Positions 10,394-22,524 of a DNA stretch of 64,000 nt are shown here, in pieces. Within the stretch, counting starts at the first letter, position 1; each line of letters opens with the position of its first letter. Both the position numbers and the translations under genes were made by a program. The stretch is taken from positions 126,251,450 through 126,315,449 of the forward strand of contig CP136069.1 in assembly GCA_032622095.1 (NCBI GenBank). Reading direction: 5' to 3'. The notes under the pieces are model-generated. The model had not been told where the DNA came from. It was given only the letters and a program-made list of their open reading frames with translations, and ran no database searches. Source of the DNA: Siphonodentalium dalli (lineage: Eukaryota; Mollusca; Scaphopoda; Gadilida; Siphonodentaliidae).

Positions 10394-13300
10394 ATTGCAC
10401 TTTCGTTACTAAATCGGCTGCGTAGTCAGAGTCATAGTGGCCACCCGGAATCCTTGTATTTTCGTGCGGTGCCACCCAGCGAGCATATATAGGAAAGTCA
10501 CGCGACCACGCAGCCCCTCCCAAATTTTCGAAAATTGGACTGAAGTCGTACATGAAGCTAAAAATTGCACTTTTTGTTCCTAAATCGGCTGCGTAGCCCC
10601 CGGGAATCCTTGTATTATTGTGCGGTGCCACCCAGCGGGCATCTATAGGAAAGTCACGCGACCACTCCCAAATTTTCGAAAATTGGGCTGAAGTCGTGCA
10701 TGGGATGTCAAAATAGCACGTTTCGTTACTAAATCGGCAACGTAGCCAGAGTCATGGTGGCCACCGGGAAACCTTGTATTTTCGTGCGGTGCCACCCAGC
10801 GGGCATCTATATGAAAGTCACGCGACCACGCAGTCCCTCCCAAATTTTCGAAAATTGGGCTGAAGTCGTGCATGGAGCTAAAAATTGCACTTTTTGTTCC
10901 TAAATCGGCTGCGTAGCCAGAACCATGGTGGCCACCCGGGAAACCTTGTATTTTCGTGCGGTGCCACCCAGCGGGCATCTATATGAAAGTCACGCGACCA
11001 CGCAGTCCCTCCCAAATTTTCGAAAATTGGGCTGAAGTCGTGCATGGAGCTAAAAATTGCACTTTTTGTTCCTAAATCGGCTGCGTAGCCAGAACCATGG
11101 TGGCCACCCGGGAATCCTTGCATTTTCGAGCGGTATCACCCAGCGGGCATCTATAGGAAAGTCACGCGACCACGCAGCCCCTCCCAAATTTTCGAAAATT
11201 GGGCTGAAGTCGTGCATGGGGTGTCAAAATAACACTTTTTGTTCCTAAATCGGCTGCGTAGCCAGAACGATGGTGGCCACCCGGGAATCCTTGTATTTTT
11301 GTGCGGTGCCACCCAGCGGGCATCTATAGGAAAGTCACGCGACCATGCAGCCCCTTCCGAATTTTCTAAAATTCAGCACTTTTCGTTACTAAATCGGCAG
11401 CGTAGCCAGAGTCATGGTGGCCACCGGGAATCCTTGTATTTTCGTGCGGTGCCTCCCAGCGGGCATATATAGGAAAGTCACGCGACCACGCAGCCCCTCC
11501 CAATTTTTCGAAAATTGGGCTGAAGTCGTGCATGGAGTTAAAAATAGCACTTTTTGTTCCTAAATCGTCTGCGTAGCCAGAACCATGGTGGCCACCCGGG
11601 AATCCTTGCATTTTCGTGCGGTGCCACCCAGCGGGCATCTATAGGAAAGTCACGCGACCACGCAGCCCCTCCAAAATTATCGAAATTTGGGCTGAAGTCG
11701 TGCATGGGGTGTCACAATAGCACTTTTTGTTCCTAAATCGACTGCGTAGCCAGAACCATGGTGGCCACCCTGGAATCCTAGTATTTTGGTGCGGTGCCAC
11801 CCAGCAGGCATTTATAGGAAAGTCACGCGACCATGCAGCCCCTTCCAAACTTTCGAAAATTGGGCTGAAGTCGTGCATGGGGTGTCAAAATAGCCCTTTT
11901 CGTTACTAAATCGGCTGCGTAGTCAGAGTCATAGTGGCCACCCGGAATCCTTGTATTTTCGTGTGGTGCCACCCAGCTGTCATCTATAGGAAAGACACGC
12001 GGCCACGCAGCCCCTCCCAAATTTTCGAAAATTGGACTGAAGTCGTACATGAAGCTAAAAATTGCACTTTTTGTTCCTAAATCGGCTGCGTAGCCCCCGG
12101 GAATCCTTGTATTATTGTGCGGTGCCACCCAGCGGGCATCTATAGGAAAGTCACGCGACCACTCCCAAATTTTCGAAAATTGGACTGAAGTCGTACATGA
12201 AGCTAAAAATTGCACTTTTTGTTCCTAAATCGGCTGCGTAGCCCCCGGGAATCCTTGTATTATTGTGCGGTGCCACCCAGCCGGCATATATAGGAAAGTC
12301 ACGCGACCACGCAGCCCCTTCCAAATTTTCGAAAATTGGGCTGAAGTCATGCATGGGGTGTCAAAATAGCACTTTTCGTTATTAATCGGCTGCGTAGCCA
12401 GAGTCATGGTGGCCACCCGGGAATCCTTGTATTTTCGTGCGGTGCCACCCAGCGGGCATCTATATGAAAGTCACGCGACCACGCAGTCCCTCCCAAATTT
12501 TCGAAAATTGGGCTGAAGTCGTGCATGAAGCTAAAAATTGCACTTTTTGTTCCTAAATCGGCTGCGTAGCCCCCGGGAATCCTTGTATTCTTGTGCGGTG
12601 CCACCCAGCGGGCATCTATAGGAAAGTCACGCGACCACGCAGCCCCTCCCAAATTTTCGAAAATTGGGCTGAAGTCGTGCATGGGGTGTCAACATAGCAC
12701 TTTTCGTTACTAAATCGGCAGCGTAGCCAGAGTCATGGTGGCCACCGGGAATCCTTGTATTTTCGTGCGGTGCCACCCAGCCGGCATATATAGGAAAGTC
12801 ACGCGACCACGCAGCCCCTCCCAAATTTTCGAAATTTGGGCTGAAGTCGTGCATGGGGTGTCACAATAGCACTTTTTGTTCCTAAATCGACTGCGTAGCC
12901 AGAACCATGGTGGCCACCCTGGAATCCTAGTATTTTGGTGCGGCGCCACCCAGCAGGCATTTATAGGAAAGTCACGCGACTATGCAGCCCCTTCCAAACT
13001 TTCGAAAATTGGGCTGAAGTCGTGCATGGGGTTGTCAAAATAGCCCTTTTCGTTACTAAATCGGCTGCGTAGTCAGAGTCATATTGGCCACCCGGAATCC
13101 TTGTATTTTCGTGCGGTGCCACCCAGCTGTCATCTATAGGAAAGTCACGCGACCACGCAGCCCCTCCCAAATTTTCGAAAATTGGACTGAAGTCGTACAT
13201 GAAGCTAAAAATTGCACTTTTTGTTCCTAAATCGGCTGCGTAGCCACCGGGAATCCTTGTATTATTGTGCGGTGCCACCCAGCGGGCATCTATAGGAAAG

Positions 13301-15790
13301 TCACGCGACCACTCCCAAATTTTCGAAAATTGGGCTGAAGTCGTGCATGGGGTGTCAAAATAGCACTTTTCGTTACTAAATCGGCAACGTAGCCAGAGTC
13401 ATGGTGGCTACCGGGAAACCTTGTATTTTCGTGCGGTGCCACCCAGCGGGCATCTATAGGAAAGGCACGCGACCACGCAGTCCCTCCCAAATTTTCGAAA
13501 ATTGGGCTGAAGTCGTGCATGGAGCTAAAAATTGCACTTGTTGTTCCTAAATCGGCTGCGTAGCCAGAACCATGGTGGCCACCCGGGAATCCTTGCATTT
13601 TCTTGCGGTACCACCCAGCGGGCATCTATAGGAAAGTCACGCGACCACGCAGCCCCTCCCCAATTTTCGAAAATTGGGCTGAAGTCGTGCATGGGGTGTC
13701 AAAATAGCACTTTTCGTTACTAAATCGGCTGCGTAGCCAGAGTCATGGTGGCCACCTGGGAATCCTTGTATTTTCGTGCCGTGCCACCCAGCGGGCATCT
13801 ACAGGAAAGTCACGCGATCACGCAGCCCCTCCCAATTTTTCGAAAATTGGTCTGAAGTCGTGCATGGTGATAAAAATTGCACTTTTTGTTCCTAAATCGG
13901 CTGCGTAGACAGAACAATGGTGGCCACCCGGGAATCCTTGCATTTCGTGCGGTATCACCCAGCGGGCATCTATATGAAAGTCACGCGACTACGCAGCCCC
14001 TCCCAAATTTTCGAAAATTGGGCTGAAGTCGTGCATGGGGTTTCACAATAGCACTTTTTGTTCCTAAATCGACTGCGTAGCCAGAACCAAGGTGGCCACC
14101 CGGGAATCCTAGTATTTTGGTGCGGTGCCACACAGCAGGCATTTATAGGAAAGACACGCGACCATGCAGCCCTACCCAAATTTTCGAAAATTGGGCTGAA
14201 GTCGTGCATGGGGTGTCAAAATAGCACTTTTCGTTACTAAATCGGATGCGTAGCCAGAGTCATGGTGGACACCCTGGAATCCTTGTAGTTTCGTGCGGTG
14301 CCACCCAGCGGGCATCTATAGGAAGGTCACGCGACCATGCAGCCCCTTCCAAATTGTCGAAAATTGGGCTGAAGTCGTGCATGGGTTGTCAAAATAGAAC
14401 TTTTTGTTACTAAATCGGCTGCGTAGCCAGAGTCATGGTGGCCACCCGGGAATCCTTGTATTTTCGTGCGGTGCCACCCAGCGGGCATCTATAGGAAAGT
14501 CACGCGACCATGCAACCCCTTCCAAATTTTCGAAAATTGGGCTGAAGTCTTGCATGGGGTGTCAAAAGAGCACGTTTTGCTACTAAATCGGCTGCGTAGC
14601 CAGATTCATGATGGCCACCCGGGAATCCTTGTATTTTCGTGCGGTGCCACCCAGATGACATCTATAGGAAAGTCACGCGACCACGCAGCCCATCCCAAAT
14701 TTTGGAAAATTTGGCTGAAGTCGTGCATGGAGCAAACAATTGCACTTTTGTTCTAAATCGGCTGCGTAGCCAGAACCATGGTGGCCACCCGGGAATCCTT
14801 GTATTTTCGTGCGGTGCCACCCAGCGGAAATCTATAGGATAGTCATGCGACCATGTAGCCCCTCCCAAATTTTCGAAAATTGGGCTGAAGTCGTGCATGG
14901 GGTGTCAAAATAGCACGTTACTAAATCGGCTGCGTAGCCAGATTCATGGTGGCCACCCGGGAATCCTTGTATTTTCGTGCGGTGCCACCCAGCGGGCATC
15001 TATAGGAAAGTCACGCGACCATGCAGCCCCTTCCAAATTTTCGAAAATTGGGCTGAAGTCGTGCATGGGGTGTCAAAATAGCACTTTTCGTTACTAAATT
15101 GGCTGCGTAGCCAGAGTCACGGTGGCCACCCGGGAATCCTTGTACTTTCGTCCGGTGCCACTCAGCGGGCATCTATTGGAAAGTCACGCGACCACGCCGC
15201 CCCTCCGAAATGTTCGAAAATTGGGCTGAAGTCGTGCATGGGGGTGTCAAAATAGCGCTGTTCGTTACTAAATCGGCTGCGTAGCCAGTTTTATGATGGC
15301 CACCCGGGAATCCTTGTATTTTCTTGCAGTGCCACACAGCGGGCATCTATAGTAAAGTCAGGCGCCCACGCAGCCCCTCCCAAATTTTCGAGAATTGGTC
15401 TGAAGTCGTGCATGGGGTGTCAAAATAGCACTTTTCGTTACTAAATCGGCTGCGTAGCCAGAGTCATGATGGCCACCCGGGAATCCTTGTATTTTCGTGC
15501 GATGCCACCCAGCTGTTATCTATAGGAAAGTCACGCGACCACGCAGCCCCTTCAAAATTTTCGAAAATTGGGCTGCAGTCGTGCATGGGGTGTCAAAATA
15601 GCACTCGTTGTTACTAATTCGCCTGCGTAGCCAGAACCATGGCGGCCACCCGGGAATCCTTTCATTTTCGTGCGGTGCCACCCAGTGGGCATCTATAGGA
15701 AAGGGACGCGGCCATATAGCCCCTTCCAATTTTTCGAAAATTGTCCTGAAATCGTGCATGGAGCTCAAACTTGCACTTTTTGTTACTAAA
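10391..15790 (+). repeat. ~172 bp satellite, subfamily A, left arm (about 31 monomers)
   Basis: Each monomer runs TTGTTCCTAAATCGGCTGCG, GTAGCCAGAACCATGGTGGC, CACCCGGGAATCCTTGTATT, TTCGTGCGGTGCCACCCAGC, GGGCATCTATAGGAAAGTCA, CGCGACCACGCAGCCCCTCC, then AAATTTTCGAAAATTGGGCT and GAAGTCGTGCATGG. The landmark GCGTAGCC recurs at 172-173 bp. Some monomers are shortened to ~145 bp (GCGTAGCCCCCGGGAATCC variants near 10,590, 12,093, 12,238 and 12,566). Blocks of several monomers are duplicated: the rare AGCAGGCATTTATAGG variant recurs at about 11,807 and 12,955. Short open frames on both strands follow the monomer and are not genes. Confidence 0.95.
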
Positions 15791-16288
15791 TTCTCAAAAT
15801 ATAATAATAATCGTTACTAAATCGCCTATGTATGCATAACCACAGCATCTACGGGACCATCCTTTGGATTATTCTTGTGCCACCACTAATCCATCTAAAA
15901 ATCACAAACTAGGTCACATAAACTTGTCCAGCTGTTCAAAAATTTGGCGAAAGTCGTGCGTGGGGTTAAAATAGGACATTTTCGTTGCTAAATTCCTTAT
16001 GTATTCATAACCACCGAAGCCAGGGAGCTATCTTTATGGATTCTTCTTGTGCCATCATTAGTCCATTTTGAAATCACAAACAATTTTACATACGCCTGTC
16101 CAGCTGTTCACAAAATGTGCGTAAGTCGTGCGTGGGGTCAAAATAATGAAAAAATGTCATTTTTCGTTGCTAAATCGCCTGCGTAGGCATAACCATAGCA
16201 GCCACGGGGCTATCCTTGTGGATTCTTCTTGTGCCACCACTAGTCCATCTAGAAATCACAAATTGGTTCACATACGCATGTCCAGCTG
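15791..16288 (+). repeat. ~172 bp satellite, subfamily B, left arm (about 3 monomers)
   Basis: Same monomer architecture as subfamily A but strongly diverged: TCGTTGCTAAATCGCCTGCG, TAGGCATAACCATAGCAGCC, TTGTGGATTCTTCTTGTGCC, ACCACTAGTCCATCTAGAAA, and TGTCCAGCTGTTCA in place of the GACCACGCAGCCCCTCC part. Landmarks lie near 15,825, 15,996 and 16,175. It ends abruptly at about 16,288, where the core starts. Confidence 0.85.
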
Positions 16289-17398
16289 GGATTGTTTGTA
16301 ATAACAACAGACTGTCTGATGCCTATGACCTCGAGAGGTTCCCACGGGATGCTGTTTGGGTTGAGTTTGCGTCAGTACTGACTCAAAGCCATTATAAATA
16401 TTTATATTACTTTGTAATAATATATATGTTGCTGCTGCGCAATTCAGACTATTGAATCGAGGCTGGCTTACCTTCAATTATATATGTTATATTATTGTGA
16501 CAGAGTCACTAAGTAATATACATATAACAGAACAATGGCAGACTTTGGTAACCTCACATTTGATCCTGATATCAGAGCCGATAGGGATCCTCAAGATGAA
16601 ACATTGCCACTCATTGAACCGATCGACCCGACGGGCATGGGTACCCATGGCCGACTGTCATGGATACGACGGCAACAACCAGGCTGATACATCAATAACT
16701 CCTGCAGTCGGCGGTTGATTACAATTATGGCGCCCTGGCCAGAAGGGGACGAACACCAGCCCTTGGCCGCGCCCCTCAAAATTTGAGCTTGACACACGCG
16801 GACAGATCCGATTAAAGGCATATCCCGATATCAATCTCACAAACACTCGTACCAGTGAGCCCCTAGCGATATCGACGACAACCGACCGGCGGGCGGAACT
16901 GCGGCAATCCGAGAAATCTTGGGATTTGCTGACTGGCGCCCAGAAGGAAGGGGCGGGTCGCGACCAAAGGCGACCACAGCCCACCAGACAGCAAGGAATG
17001 AACTCGGCGGTGTAGCTTATGCTGCAGATAGTGTAGAGCTGCAGGACCTGGGGCAAACTGCAAAAGAGGCCTCGGATGTGGTATGGCGAATGTAGACCAA
17101 CTTCAAAGATGCCGACATTGAAGAGATCATCGGAACTATGCATGACCCCAGCTAAACCTCCGCGAAATCAGGGGCTGGACAATACAATGCAGACCATTCG
17201 AGGCGAGTTGACCAACAACCTGGCCAAACTATCCGCATTGGATTAGCACATCGCAGTGGAGAAGCGGAAACTGGATGAGGCAGACAGTGGACTGTCGATG
17301 GGAATACCAGGCGCCGCATCGCAGAGCGATGGCGCAACCTTGAAGATGAACGGGCCTCCCTCCTGGATGTCCCCGCAACGACCAGGGATGCTCTATCC
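16289..17398 (+). pseudogene. Core of the foldback element: decayed coding region of unknown family
   Basis: This 1.1 kb is not satellite and is more GC-rich than its surroundings. On the plus strand an ATG at 16,535 opens a protein-like frame beginning MADFGNLTFDPDIRADRDPQ that stops after 50 codons at 16,685-16,687. Downstream, all frames break, but protein-like pieces continue (for example one containing RAELRQSEKSWDLL and another containing IAVEKRKLDEADSG), which suggests one ancestral gene with stops and frameshifts. I do not recognise the family. A retroelement gag-like or other structural protein is possible, but that is a guess. The minus-strand frames of 161 and 142 codons here read across the same sequence and lack recognisable domains. 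Satellite orientation flips across this core, so it is the centre of the inverted repeat. Confidence 0.5.
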
Positions 17399-17610
17399 GA
17401 CTTTCGCCCAATTTTTGAACAGCTGAACGGGCGAATGTGACTTGATTTGTTATTTCTAGATGGACTAGTGGTGGCACAAGAAGAATCCATAATGATAACC
17501 CCATGGCTGCTATGGTTATGCCTACGCAGGCGATTTAGCAACGAAAAATGACCTGTTTTCATTATGTTGACACCACGCACGACTTACGCCCAATTTTTGA
17601 ACAATTTTTG

Positions 17611-17713
17611 GCCATGCCGCTCCTGTACAATATACCTATGTTCACTTTTGTATATTGTATTGTTACAAATATCTATATATTGTACAAATAAATACTACTA
17701 CTACTACTACTAC
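17611..17713 (+). mobile_element. Probable 3' tail of a CR1/L2-like non-LTR retrotransposon
   Basis: TGTACAATATACC, then TTGTATATTGTATTGTTACA, TATATTGTACAAATAAATAC and a (TAC)n tail of about eight units, inserted inside a subfamily B monomer. A TATTGTA-rich 3' UTR with AATAAA and a simple tail is usual for truncated CR1/L2-type copies. No coding part is present, so the assignment is tentative. Confidence 0.45.
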
Positions 17714-18247
17714 ATAAGGAATTTAGCAACGAAAAATGTCCTATTTTTACCCAACGCACGACTTACGCCCAATTTTTCAAAAGCTGGACAAGCTAGTTTG
17801 TGATGTTGCGATGCACTACTGGTGGAACTAGAAGATTCCACAAGGATATCCTCGTGGCTGCTACGGTTATGCCTACGCATGCGATTTAGCAACAAAAAAC
17901 GACATGTTTTCATTATTTTGACCCCATGCACGACTTACGCCAAATTGTTGAACAGCTGGACGGGCTTATGCGACTAGGTTTGTGATTTTTAGATGGACTA
18001 GTGGTGGCACAAAAGAAGCATCCACACGGATAGCCTCGTGGCTGCTATGGGTATGCCTACGCAGGCGATTTAACAACGAAAAATGACCTTTTTTCATTAT
18101 TTTGACCCCATGCACGATTAATTTTTGAACAGCTGGACAGGCGTATGTGAACCAGTTTGTGATTTCTAGATGGACTAATTGGTGCATAAGAAGAATCCAC
18201 AAGGATAGCCCCGTGGCTGCTATGGTTATGCCAACGCAGACGATTTA

Positions 18248-18600
18248 GTAACATATATCCTCGCGCGAATGCGCACATAACCGACCTATAATTTTAATTA
18301 GGTACTTAAAGTGATTATTTGGTTCTGAAATAAGCAGATAATGGAGTCATAGTCGTCATTTCGTGTTATGGCGCGATCCACAGTAAAAACACATGCTAAT
18401 GAGCGTACACCTGAAAAATTTGGCTTATTTTTGTCATTGTCCGCACATCATTTACTTAGAATCGCATTATATGAGTCGATAATGTGACTAATGGGGATTC
18501 ATTTTCAGCTCACTGTCGACTCAAAATGAGGCGATTCTAAGCAGATTATCTACCTAAAATATTGTATCGTCTCAGCAAATAATGTGCTGGTTTTCAGGAT
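18248..18600. repeat. ~350 bp segment inserted in satellite B, copy 1
   Basis: Runs from ATATATCCTCGCGCGAATGC to AATAATGTGCTGGTTTTCAG. It contains an imperfect hairpin at about 18,454-18,545 (CTTAGAATCGC with GCGATTCTAAG, and AGTCGATAATGTGA with TCACTGTCGACT). It may be a MITE captured by the array. Confidence 0.65.
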
Positions 18601-19141
18601 TAAGCAACGAACAATGTCATATTTTTACCCCACGCACGATTTACGCCCAATTGTTGAACAGCTGGACAAGTTTATATAACCTATTTTGTGATTTCTAGAT
18701 GGACTTGTGGCGGCACAAGAAGAATCCACAAGGATAGCCCCATGGCGTCTATGGTTATGCCCACGCAGGCGATTTAGCAACGAAAAATGAAATTGTTTTC
18801 ATTATTTTGACCCCACGCACGACTTACGCTCAATTTGTGAACAGCTGGACGGGTGCATGTTACTTGATTTGTGATTTCAAGATGGACTGGTGGCGGCAAA
18901 AGAAAAATCCACAAGGATATATATAGCCTCGTGACTGCTATGGTTATGCCTACGCAGGCGATTTAGCAACGAAAAATTACCTTTGTTTCATTATTTTAAC
19001 CCCATGCACGACTTAATTTTTGAACAGCTGGACAGGCGTATGTGAACCAGTTTGTGATTTCTAGATGGACTAATTGGTGCATAAGAAGAATCCACAAGGA
19101 TAGCCCCGTGGCTCGTATGGTTATGCCAACGCAGACGATTT

Positions 19142-19494
19142 AGTAACATATATCCTCGCGCGAATGCGCACATAACCGACCTATAATTTTAATTAGGTAC
19201 TTAAAGTGATTATTTGGTTCTGAAATAAGCAGATAATGGAGTCATAGTCGTCATTTCGTGTTATGGCGCGATCCACAGTAAAAACACATGCTAATGAGCG
19301 TACACCTGAAAAATTTGGCTTATTTTTGTCATTGTCCGCACATAATTTACTTAGAATCGCATTATATGAGTCGATAATGTGACTAATGGGGATTCATTTT
19401 CAGCTCACTGTCGACTCAAAATGAGGCGATTCTAAGCAGATTATCTACCTAAAATATTGTATCGTCTCAGCAAATAATGTGCTGGTTTTCAGGA
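19142..19494. repeat. ~350 bp segment inserted in satellite B, copy 2
   Basis: Almost identical to copy 1 at an offset of 894 bp, so it was duplicated together with the flanking satellite monomers and did not insert independently. Confidence 0.7.
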
Positions 19495-20219
19495 TTAAGC
19501 AACGAACAATGTCATATTTTTACCCCACGCACGATTTACGCCCAATTGTTGAACAGCTGGACAAGTTTATATGACCTATTTTGTGATTTCTAGATGGACT
19601 TGTGGCGGCACAAGAAGAATCCACAAGGATAGCCCCATGGCGTCTATGGTTATGCCCACGCAGGCGATTTAGCAACGAAAAATGAAATTGTTTTCATTAT
19701 TTTGACCCCACGCACGACTTACGCTCAATTTGTGAACAGCTGGACGGGTGCATGTTACTTGATTTGTGATTTCAAGATGGACTGGTGGCGGCAAAAGAAA
19801 AATCCACAAGGATAGCCTCGTGACTGCTATGGTTATGCCTACGCAGGCGATTTAGCAACGAAAAATTACCTTTGTTTCATTATTTTGACCCCACGCACGA
19901 CTTACGCCCAATTTTTGAACAGCTGGACAGGCGTATGTGAACCAGTTTGTGATTTCTAGATGGACTAGTGGTGGCCTAAGAAGAATCCACAACGAGAGGC
20001 CCGTTGCGTCTATGGTTATGCCTACGCAGGCGATTTTCAATGAAAAATGACCTTTTTTTCATTATTTTTATCCGATGCACGACTTACGCCCAATTTTTGA
20101 ACAGCTGGACAGGCATATGTGAACCAGTTTGGGATTTCAAGATGGACTAGTGGTGGCCAAAAAGGAATCCACAAGGACAGCCCCGTGGCTGCTATGGTTA
20201 TGCCTACGCAGGCGATTTA

Positions 20220-20505
20220 GCGACATATCCTCGAGCAAATACGCACATATTCGACCTATAATTTCAATTAGGTACATAAAGTGATTATTTGATTCTGAAA
20301 TAAGCAGATAATGGAGCCATAGTCGTCATTTTGTGTTAAGTCGCGAGCCACAGTGAAAACACAAGTTAATGAGCGTACAGCTGAACAGTCGTGAGTTGGC
20401 TTTTTTTTGTCAATGTCCGCACATAATCTGCTTAGAATCGCTTCTATATGAGTCGATAATGTGACTAATACGGTCTCCTTTTCAGCACATTATCGACTAA
20501 CGAAA
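20220..20505. repeat. ~350 bp segment, copy 3 (diverged, shortened)
   Basis: Begins ACATATCCTCGAGCAAATAC and keeps AAGTGATTATTTGATTCTGA and AGTCGATAATGTGACTAATA. It ends near CACATTATCGACT, the inverted partner of AGTCGATAATGTG. It is clearly older than copies 1 and 2. Confidence 0.6.
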
Positions 20506-20640
20506 AATGTCCTATTTTGGACAAGATTATGTGACCTAGTTTGTGATTTTTAGATGTTATAGTGGTGGCACAAGAAGATTCCGCAAGGATAGCCTCGTGT
20601 CTGCGACGGTTATGCCAACGCAGGCGATTTAGCAACGAAA

Positions 20641-22524
20641 AGTGCGATGTTGAGCTCCATGCACGACTTCAGCCCAATTTTCGAAAGATTGGAAGGAGCT
20701 ATATGGCCGCGTACCTGTCCTATAGATGCGCGCTGGGTGGCACCACACGAAAACGCAAGGATTCCCGGGTGGCCGCCATGGTTCTGGCTACAAAGCCGAT
20801 TTAGTAACGAAAAGTGCTATTTTGACACCCCATGCACGACTGCAAAGGATGGAAATGGGCTGCATGGTCGCGTCCCTTTCCTATAGATGCCCACTGGGTA
20901 GCACCGCACGAAAATATAAGTATTCCCGGGTGGCCACCATGACTCGGGCTACGCAGCCGATTTAGTAACGAAAAGTGCTATTTTGACATCCCATGCACGA
21001 CTTCAGCCCAATTTTCGAAAATTTGGGAGGGGCTGCGTGGTCGCATGACTTTCCTATAGATGCCCGCTGGGTCGCACCGCACGGAAATACAAGGATTCTC
21101 GGCTGGCCACCATGACTCTTGCTACGCAGCCGATTTAGTAACGAAAAGTGCTATTTTGACACCCCATGCACGACTTCAGCCCAATTTCCGAAAATTTGGG
21201 AGGCTGCGTGGTTGAGTGACTTTCCTATAGATGCCGGTGGGTGGTACCGCACGAAAATACAAGGATTCCCGGATGGCCACCATGACTCTGGCTACGCAGT
21301 CGACTTAGTAACGAAAAGTGCTATATTGACACCCCCATGCACGACTTCAGCCCAATTTTCGAAAATTTGGGAGGGGCTGCGTAGTCGCGTGACATTTTTG
21401 TATATGCCCGCTGGGTGGCACCGAACGAAAATACTAGGATACCCGGGTGGCCACCATGACTCTGGCTAAAGCAGCCGATTTAGTAACGAAAAGTGCTATT
21501 TTGTCACCTCATGCACGACTTCAGCCCAATGTTCGAAAATTTGGAAGGGGCTGGATGGTCGCTTGACCTTCCTATAGATGCCCGCTGGGTGGCACCTCAC
21601 GAAACTACAAGGATTCCCGGTTGGCCACCATGACTCTGGCTACGCAGCCGATTTAGTAACGAAAAGTGCTATTTTGACACCCCATGCAGACTTCAGCCCA
21701 ATTTTCGAAAATTTGGGAGGGGCTGCGTAGTCACGTGACATTCTGATATATGCCCGCTGGGTGGCACCGTACGAAAATACAAGGATACCCGGGTGGCCAC
21801 CATGGTTCTGGCTACGCAGTCGATTTAAGAACAAAAAGTGCAATTTTTAGCTCCATGCACGACTTCAGCCCAATTTTCGAAAATTTGGAAGGGGCTGCAT
21901 GGTCGCGTGCCTTTCCTATAGATGCCCGCTGGGTGGCACCTCACGAAACTACAAGGATTCCCGGGTGGCCACTATGACTCTGGCTACGCAGCCGATTTAG
22001 TAACGAAAAGTGCTATTTTGACACCCCATGCACGACTTCAGCCCAATTTTCGAAAATTTGGGAGGGCTGCGTAGTCGCGTGACTTTCCAATAGATGCCCG
22101 CTCGGTGGCACCGCACGAAAATACAAGGTTTCCCTGGTGGCCATCATGGTTCTGGCTACGCAGCCGAATTAGGAACAAAAAGTGCAATTTTTAGCACCAT
22201 GCACGACTTCAGCCCAATTTTCGAAAATTTGGGAGGGGCTGCGTGGTCGCGTGACTTTCCTATAGATGCCCGCTGGGTGGCACCACACGAAAATACAAGG
22301 ATTCCCGGGTGGCCGCTATGACTCTGGCTACGCAGCCGATTTAATAACTAAAAGTGCTATTTTGGCACCCCATGCACGACTTAAGCCCAATTTTCGAAAA
22401 TTTGGAAGGAGCTGCATGGTCTCGTGACTTTCCAATAGATGCCCGCTTAGTGGCACCGCACGAAAATACAAGGATTCCCGGGTGGCCACCATGGCTCTGG
22501 CTTCGCAGCCAATTTAGTAACAAA
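20641..22524 (-). repeat. ~172 bp satellite, subfamily A, right arm (about 11 monomers)
   Basis: Inverted copies of the left-arm monomer: CACGACTTCAGCCCAATTTT, CGAAAATTTGGGAGGGGCTG, CCTATAGATGCCCGCTGGGT, GGCACCGCACGAAAATACAA, GGATTCCCGGGTGGCCACCA, then CTGGCTACGCAGCCGATTTA. Variation between monomers matches the left arm, including the TTTTTAGCTCCATGCACGAC variant. Confidence 0.93.

Larger units (their letters stand above)
17399..20640 (-). repeat. ~172 bp satellite, subfamily B, right arm
   Basis: Inverted relative to the left arm: TTTTTGAACAGCTGGACAGG, then TTTCTAGATGGACTAGTGGT, GGCACAAGAAGAATCCACAA, GCTGCTATGGTTATGCCTAC and GCAGGCGATTTAGCAACGAA. About a dozen monomers, interrupted by a LINE-like tail (17,611-17,713) and by three copies of an unrelated ~350 bp segment. 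A block including that segment is duplicated with an offset of 894 bp (about 18,100-18,990 and 18,995-19,885). Confidence 0.85.

Noticed and set aside
10389-15820. 60-130 codon frames with repeated peptides such as HDFSPIFENLGGAAWSRDF
   Set aside because: They are translations of the 172 bp satellite. 172 is not a multiple of 3, frames open on both strands, and they break at each monomer indel.
16658-17143. 161-codon minus-strand frame in the foldback core
   Set aside because: The plus strand gives more protein-like fragments beginning at a plausible ATG. The minus-strand product has no recognisable domain and is probably a shadow of the decayed plus-strand gene.
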